A DNA stretch of 64,000 bases, taken from positions 62,001 to 126,000 of the forward strand of contig NZ_AWOR01000078.1 of NCBI RefSeq assembly GCF_000761245.1, given 5' to 3'. This stretch comes from Comamonas testosteroni (GTDB lineage: Bacteria > Pseudomonadota > Gammaproteobacteria > Burkholderiales > Burkholderiaceae_C). How positions within the stretch are numbered: position 1 is the first letter of the stretch; each line of letters begins with the position of its first letter. Shown in pieces: positions 60,206 through 64,000 of this stretch. The translations under genes were made by a program, and so were the position numbers. The notes beneath the pieces are model-generated. The model saw nothing but the letters and a program-made list of their open reading frames with translations. It made no database searches and was not told the origin of the DNA.

Positions 60206-62680
60206 TTAATCGTAATTGGTAAAGCGGCTGGGCGGAGTCACCGCCTCACGCAAATATTGGTAGCGCGGCACATTCTGCTTGAGACTGGTGGTGGGGTCGG
60301 CACCAAAGCTCAGGCGCGAGAAGCCCACGAACTCCATCTGGAACAGCAGACGCAGATTGGACTGGATGACCGAGCTTTGCAGACGCTCCAGCACCACTCG
60401 GCCAATCCAGCAGCAACCGTCGTATTCGAAGCCGACCACGGTATCCACCAGCTTGTTGTCCTTGATAGAGTAGTTGAGGCGGCCCACGGCATACCAGCGG
60501 CCGCCGCCCTGACCGCGACCAGCGCCCAGATCCTTGCCCTTGTCACCCCAGAGGTCGTTGATGGGCCATTGCCAGCCCACATCCACCAGCTCGCTGGACG
60601 GCTTCTTGGTGACCGTATCCAGCTGCGTGCGGTAGCCGATGTTGAAGGTTCGATAGTTGCCCGGGCTGTAACGCGCCGTGGCCGTGGTACGGACCGTGCG
60701 GTTCAAGTCCTTGTTGTACTGGGTCGTGCCTTCCAGAGACCACTTGTCGGTCCAGTTGAAGGCCGCGCCCAGCAAGATGTCGGAAAGCTTGCTGGTGGCG
60801 GCCACCTCTCCGGGCAGCAGCACGCGCTGATCGGACAGGCGCACGCGCTGGGCCACAGCGAACTTGAGCTTCTCGGCGCCGCTTTCGGGGTCGATGAAGC
60901 GCGAAGTCGCGCCCAGGGTCACCAGATGGTTGTCGGCAATGCGGTCCTGACCGACATAGTCGTTCTCGGAAAAAATACTCGCGAAGTTGAAGTCGCTGCG
61001 CCCCGTGTCATAGAGCGGCAGCATGCTCTGGTCGCGATAAGGCGTATAGGTATAGAAGGCCCGTGGCTCGAAGGTCTGCAGCAGACTCTTGCCGAACCAC
61101 GAGGTGTCGCGCTCGAAGATCAGGCCGCTGTCCAGGCTGAAGGTGGGCAGAGTGCGGTTGGCGCTCTTGCTGCCGTTGCTCATTAGCTGATCGGTCTGAT
61201 ACATGGCCGTATGCAGCATCAGCTTGGGCGTGATGAAGGCACCGGGCGACAGGAATGGCCGGCTCAGCTGCGCCTGGGCATAGCTGCGCTGGCCGTTGTT
61301 GCCCACCTGACCCGTGATGGGGCGAATCAGCTCGAAGCGCGTGGTGTCGGCCACCACGGAGAAATCCAGCCCATGCGGCAGATCCAGCGGCGTATAGCGG
61401 TACTGCAGCTGCGGCACCATGCTGTAGGGCGGCGCAATCGGCGAAGTCACATCCTGCTGCACCTGATAGCGCAGCACATTGAGGCTCAGCACCCCATCGC
61501 CCTTGGCCCAGCTCAGATTGGCCGTGCTGGGCAGCAGGCGCTGGCGCAACGCCACGGGCGCCAGGCGGAAGTCACGCCAGTAGTCACCGTCGCTGACGCG
61601 GTTCAGGTTGAGGTTCAGCCCCAGACCGCCAATCGGCGTGTCGAAGTTCGTTCGATGCTGCCAGGAATAGCCCCAACGATCCCGGTTGCGCAGATTGTCG
61701 CCCGGCATGTAGCTGGCATAGGTCTCGCCCGAGTAGCTGGGCTCCAGATAGCGGAACTGCCCCGTCAGGTTCACGCCGCGCTTGGTCATCAGCGTGGGCG
61801 TGATGGTCATATCGCGATTGGGAGCGATATTCCAGTAATAGGGCTGCGAGTACTCGATGCCGCCGAGCTTGTCCATGCCTATCATGGGCGGCAGCAGGCC
61901 CGATTTGCGCTTGTCCGAGAGCGGAAAGCTCATGCGCGGCACGGGCAAGACAGTCACGCCCTTGAACTTCAGGGACGCACCCTCGGCCACCCCCACCTCT
62001 TCGGCCATGTCCAGATGAATGGTCTTGGCCTCAAGCACCCAAGCCGGCTCCCAGCTGGCCTCGTCATCACGCTGGCAGGTGGTGTAGGTGGCGTCATGGA
62101 CGACCGAACGATCCTTGTCGATAAAGTCCACGCGCGAGGACTCGCCATGGCCGCCCGTGGCCAGAAAGCGATAGTTGGCATTGTCGAACTGGCCCTTGAA
62201 GGCATCCATCTGCAGGTCCAGCGTCGAGCCCTCGTAGACATTGCCTGCCTGGTTGATGTGGACCGAGCCCACGGCGTTGATCCTGTCGTCCGGCACCGCA
62301 TAGTCGAGTTTGTCCGCCCGGATCATGGTGTCGCCGCGGCGCAGCTCGGCCTCGCCATGGACCGAGGCCTTGATATCGGGCTGGCCGGACAGGCTGTCAC
62401 CCTTGATATAGATGGGCTGCTGGTCGCGCACTTCCTGAGGATAGCTCTCCTGCAACAGACTGCTTGACTTGAGTTGCAGCGCGGGCAACTCGCCCGCAAC
62501 GTTGGAGGAGGACGATGCTGTCGTTTCAGCCGACTGGGCATAGGCCTGCATGCCAGCACCCGCCCATGCCAGTGCCACAGCCCATGCCAGAGGACGAATC
62601 ACCGGCCGAGCAGCCCCCGCACGCGTCGAGCGGGCAGGGCAGGCAGGTAGGAAATCTCGCGGATGGGATGGGGATTGCAC
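60206..62680 (-). CDS. lptD: LPS-assembly outer-membrane protein
   Basis: LptD forms, with LptE, the outer-membrane pore that inserts lipopolysaccharide. The chosen GTG start (VQSPSHPRDF) gives 824 residues with a signal peptide ending AYAQ. An N-terminal OstA/LptA-like beta-jellyroll (GDSLSGQPDIKASVHGEAELRRGD, then ADKLDY) is followed by a large beta barrel ending PPSRFTNYD. Cysteines C-C in EYDGCCWIG resemble the conserved disulfide pair. A TTG 45 bp further upstream is another possible start; neither has a good ribosome-binding site. surA follows 14 bp downstream. Confidence 0.95.
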   Translation of the reverse strand: MQSPSHPRDFLPACPARSTRAGAARPVIRPLAWAVALAWAGAGMQAYAQSAETTASSSSNVAGELPALQLKSSSLLQESYPQEVRDQQPIYIKGDSLSGQPDIKASVHGEAELRRGDTMIRADKLDYAVPDDRINAVGSVHINQAGNVYEGSTLDLQMDAFKGQFDNANYRFLATGGHGESSRVDFIDKDRSVVHDATYTTCQRDDEASWEPAWVLEAKTIHLDMAEEVGVAEGASLKFKGVTVLPVPRMSFPLSDKRKSGLLPPMIGMDKLGGIEYSQPYYWNIAPNRDMTITPTLMTKRGVNLTGQFRYLEPSYSGETYASYMPGDNLRNRDRWGYSWQHRTNFDTPIGGLGLNLNLNRVSDGDYWRDFRLAPVALRQRLLPSTANLSWAKGDGVLSLNVLRYQVQQDVTSPIAPPYSMVPQLQYRYTPLDLPHGLDFSVVADTTRFELIRPITGQVGNNGQRSYAQAQLSRPFLSPGAFITPKLMLHTAMYQTDQLMSNGSKSANRTLPTFSLDSGLIFERDTSWFGKSLLQTFEPRAFYTYTPYRDQSMLPLYDTGRSDFNFASIFSENDYVGQDRIADNHLVTLGATSRFIDPESGAEKLKFAVAQRVRLSDQRVLLPGEVAATSKLSDILLGAAFNWTDKWSLEGTTQYNKDLNRTVRTTATARYSPGNYRTFNIGYRTQLDTVTKKPSSELVDVGWQWPINDLWGDKGKDLGAGRGQGGGRWYAVGRLNYSIKDNKLVDTVVGFEYDGCCWIGRVVLERLQSSVIQSNLRLLFQMEFVGFSRLSFGADPTTSLKQNVPRYQYLREAVTPPSRFTNYD

Positions 62681-62794
62681 GATGATCTTGAACGTCAAAA
62701 GCGCGCGTGCCCAGGCACACGTCAACAGAAAACCGAGAGCCTAGCACCACTGTCCACAGATGCGGCGGCATCGGTTTGTAAAATCCGATTATCC

Positions 62795-63901
62795 ATGACC
62801 GCTCCTATCACCCCCACAGTTGGCGTTGCCTGGGCAGATTCTGCCCGCCACGCCGCGTTCGACGCCTGGCTGGCACCGCTGGCTCAAAAGCACCAGCTGC
62901 TTCCCGCAACCCTGCGCCCCGCTTCGGCCGATGCGAGCTTTCGCCGCTATCTGCGCCTGGATCGCAGCGATGGCAGCAGCCTGATCGTCATGGACGCGCC
63001 GCCCGACAAGGAAGACTGCGCGCCTTTTGCCAAGGTTCAGAGCCTGATGAACCAAGCCGGCCTGTGCGTGCCGCAGATTCTGGACTGGGACGCCGGTCAC
63101 GGCTTCATGCTGCTGAGCGACCTGGGCGGCCAGACCGTCATCGAGGCCCTGAACCCCGAAAAACCCCAGGATGCCGAAGCCTGGTACCGCTCGGCCATCG
63201 AGGTGCTGCTGGACTGGCAACTGGCCTCCAAGGCCGGCAATACCGGCAGCTTGCCTCTCTATGACGAAGCCCTGCTGCGCCGCGAGTTGCAGCTGTTTCC
63301 CGACTGGTACATCGCCAAGCACCGCCAGTTCACGCTGGACGACAAGCAGCAGGCCCTGCTCGGCAAGACCTTCGATCAGATCGTCGCCCACAATCTGCAA
63401 GCCCCCAGCGTCTATGTGCACCGTGACTTCATGATGCGCAACCTGATGCAACCTGTGTCCAGCGGCGCGCCGCTGGGCGTGCTGGACTTCCAGGATGCCG
63501 TCTACGGCCCCATCACCTATGACATCGCCAGCCTGCTGCGAGATGCCTTCATCAGCTGGGAAGAGGACTTCATCATCGACATCACCATCCGTTACTGGGA
63601 AAAGGCCCGCAAGGCCGGTCTGGTGGGCGCCAACAGCGCCAGCGGCTGGGGTGATGACTTCGGCGAGTTCTACCGTGGGGTTGAATGGATGGGTCTGCAG
63701 CGCCACCTCAAGGTTGCGGGTATCTTTGCGCGCCTGACGCTGCGCGACGGCAAGCCCAAGTATCTGGCCGATGCACCTCGTTTCATCCACTACATCCGCT
63801 CCACCTGCAACCGCTACCGCGCGCTGGGCCCGTTCCTCAAATTGATCGACGAGATCGAGGGTATCCAGACGCAGGTCGGTTACGCCTACGGAAGAATGTA
63901 G
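62795..63901 (+). CDS. amgK: Anomeric N-acetylmuramate/N-acetylglucosamine kinase
   Basis: AmgK phosphorylates MurNAc (and GlcNAc) at C1 in peptidoglycan recycling, working with MurU. The 368-residue aminoglycoside-phosphotransferase-fold protein has the catalytic motif VHRDFMMRN (H209, D211, N216) and the metal-binding DFQDAVYGP (D231, D234). The start MTAPITPTVG was chosen because similarity begins there. Its position divergent from lptD is the arrangement seen in pseudomonads, where murU follows; here the window ends 99 bp after the stop. Confidence 0.92.
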   Translation: MTAPITPTVGVAWADSARHAAFDAWLAPLAQKHQLLPATLRPASADASFRRYLRLDRSDGSSLIVMDAPPDKEDCAPFAKVQSLMNQAGLCVPQILDWDAGHGFMLLSDLGGQTVIEALNPEKPQDAEAWYRSAIEVLLDWQLASKAGNTGSLPLYDEALLRRELQLFPDWYIAKHRQFTLDDKQQALLGKTFDQIVAHNLQAPSVYVHRDFMMRNLMQPVSSGAPLGVLDFQDAVYGPITYDIASLLRDAFISWEEDFIIDITIRYWEKARKAGLVGANSASGWGDDFGEFYRGVEWMGLQRHLKVAGIFARLTLRDGKPKYLADAPRFIHYIRSTCNRYRALGPFLKLIDEIEGIQTQVGYAYGRM

Positions 63902-63904
63902 ATA

Positions 63905-64000
63905 CACCCCCCTGAGCCGCTTGCGGCTTCCCCCTCTCTCTCGCTTCGCGGAGGGGGACGGCACCGGCGCGGCGGGGCGGCCCTTGCGCGGTGCCCCTGA
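63905..64000. repeat. Post-stop repeat, copy 5 (cut by the window end)
   Basis: It starts 3 bp after the amgK stop with ACCCCCCTGAGCCGCTTGCG, continues with CTTCCCCCTCTCTCTCGCTT and GGAGGGGGACGG, and ends GGGGCGGCCCTTGCGCGG. It has the same order and orientation relative to the gene as copies 1, 3 and 4. Confidence 0.85.

Noticed and set aside
1..64000. tRNA, rRNA, CRISPR arrays and phage integrase genes
   Set aside because: I looked for clover-leaf sequences, regularly spaced repeats and integrase motifs by eye and found none. A tRNAscan-SE and CRISPR search would be decisive.

Overview
The window is a GC-rich chromosomal segment of a betaproteobacterium, most likely family Comamonadaceae (Comamonas or Delftia type). 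Supporting signs are G/C-ending codons throughout, four tripartite-tricarboxylate (Bug/TctC) periplasmic receptors with no TctA/TctB beside them, many LysR regulators, the order amgK/lptD-surA-rsmA, and two dispersed intergenic repeat families. I could run no database search; assignments rest on motifs, length and context. I see no tRNA, rRNA, CRISPR array or transposase gene.

Layout. 1-5.6 kb: end of a Bug receptor, then overlapping pcaB-pcaC (protocatechuate branch of the beta-ketoadipate pathway), a pirin, a glutathione S-transferase and a second Bug receptor with a convergent LysR gene. 6.6-16.6 kb: mostly single genes (two periplasmic-type binding proteins, small lipoproteins, DUF924, an acyltransferase, a di-iron hydroxylase-type membrane protein, a DTW protein, a methyltransferase, VOC and flavin-reductase-like proteins). 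16.8-18.7 kb: an unknown protein translationally coupled to a soluble PAS histidine kinase with no adjacent regulator. 18.8-23.5 kb: an island bounded by two 668-bp direct repeats and holding a NERD-UvrD helicase plus an AT-rich ATPase gene whose reading frame changes at a dnaX-type A-AAA-AAG site. 23.6-29.3 kb: a stress-type cluster (zinc-type dehydrogenase/HxlR pair, ycaC and a paralogue, pirin/LysR pair, glutathione peroxidase). 29.4-35.6 kb: a class A PBP, putP, a secreted barnase-like RNase with a barstar-like protein, and a TerC membrane protein. 35.8-41 kb: a NarL-type two-component pair, a repeat-like hypothetical protein and mnmA. 40.9-47.6 kb: a tricarballylate (tcu) cluster: LysR, GntP-type permease, tcuA, tcuB and a Bug receptor. 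47.8-53.5 kb: an AhpD-like protein with an ECF sigma factor, a gamma-glutamyltransferase-type hydrolase, and a Bug/LysR divergent pair. 53.5-57.8 kb: DMT exporter, Nudix, GNAT, DUF2061 and a class III aminotransferase. 57.9-63.9 kb: rsmA, surA, lptD (one strand) and divergent amgK, which are core envelope genes.

How the parts connect. The tcu genes would oxidise imported tricarballylate to cis-aconitate, which enters the TCA cycle. surA and lptD both serve outer-membrane assembly, and amgK recycles peptidoglycan sugars. The two histidine kinases at 17.7 and 36.5 kb have closely similar dimerisation regions, so the regulator at 35.8 kb may serve both.

The most unusual part is 18.8-23.5 kb. 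The flanking repeats carry hairpins whose stems differ between copies while pairing is kept, which points to selected RNA or DNA structure. The switch to AT-rich DNA falls inside the conserved last motif of the helicase, and the ATPase starts 6 bp after the helicase stop. I read this as a transferred helicase-ATPase module, possibly defensive. That function is an inference.
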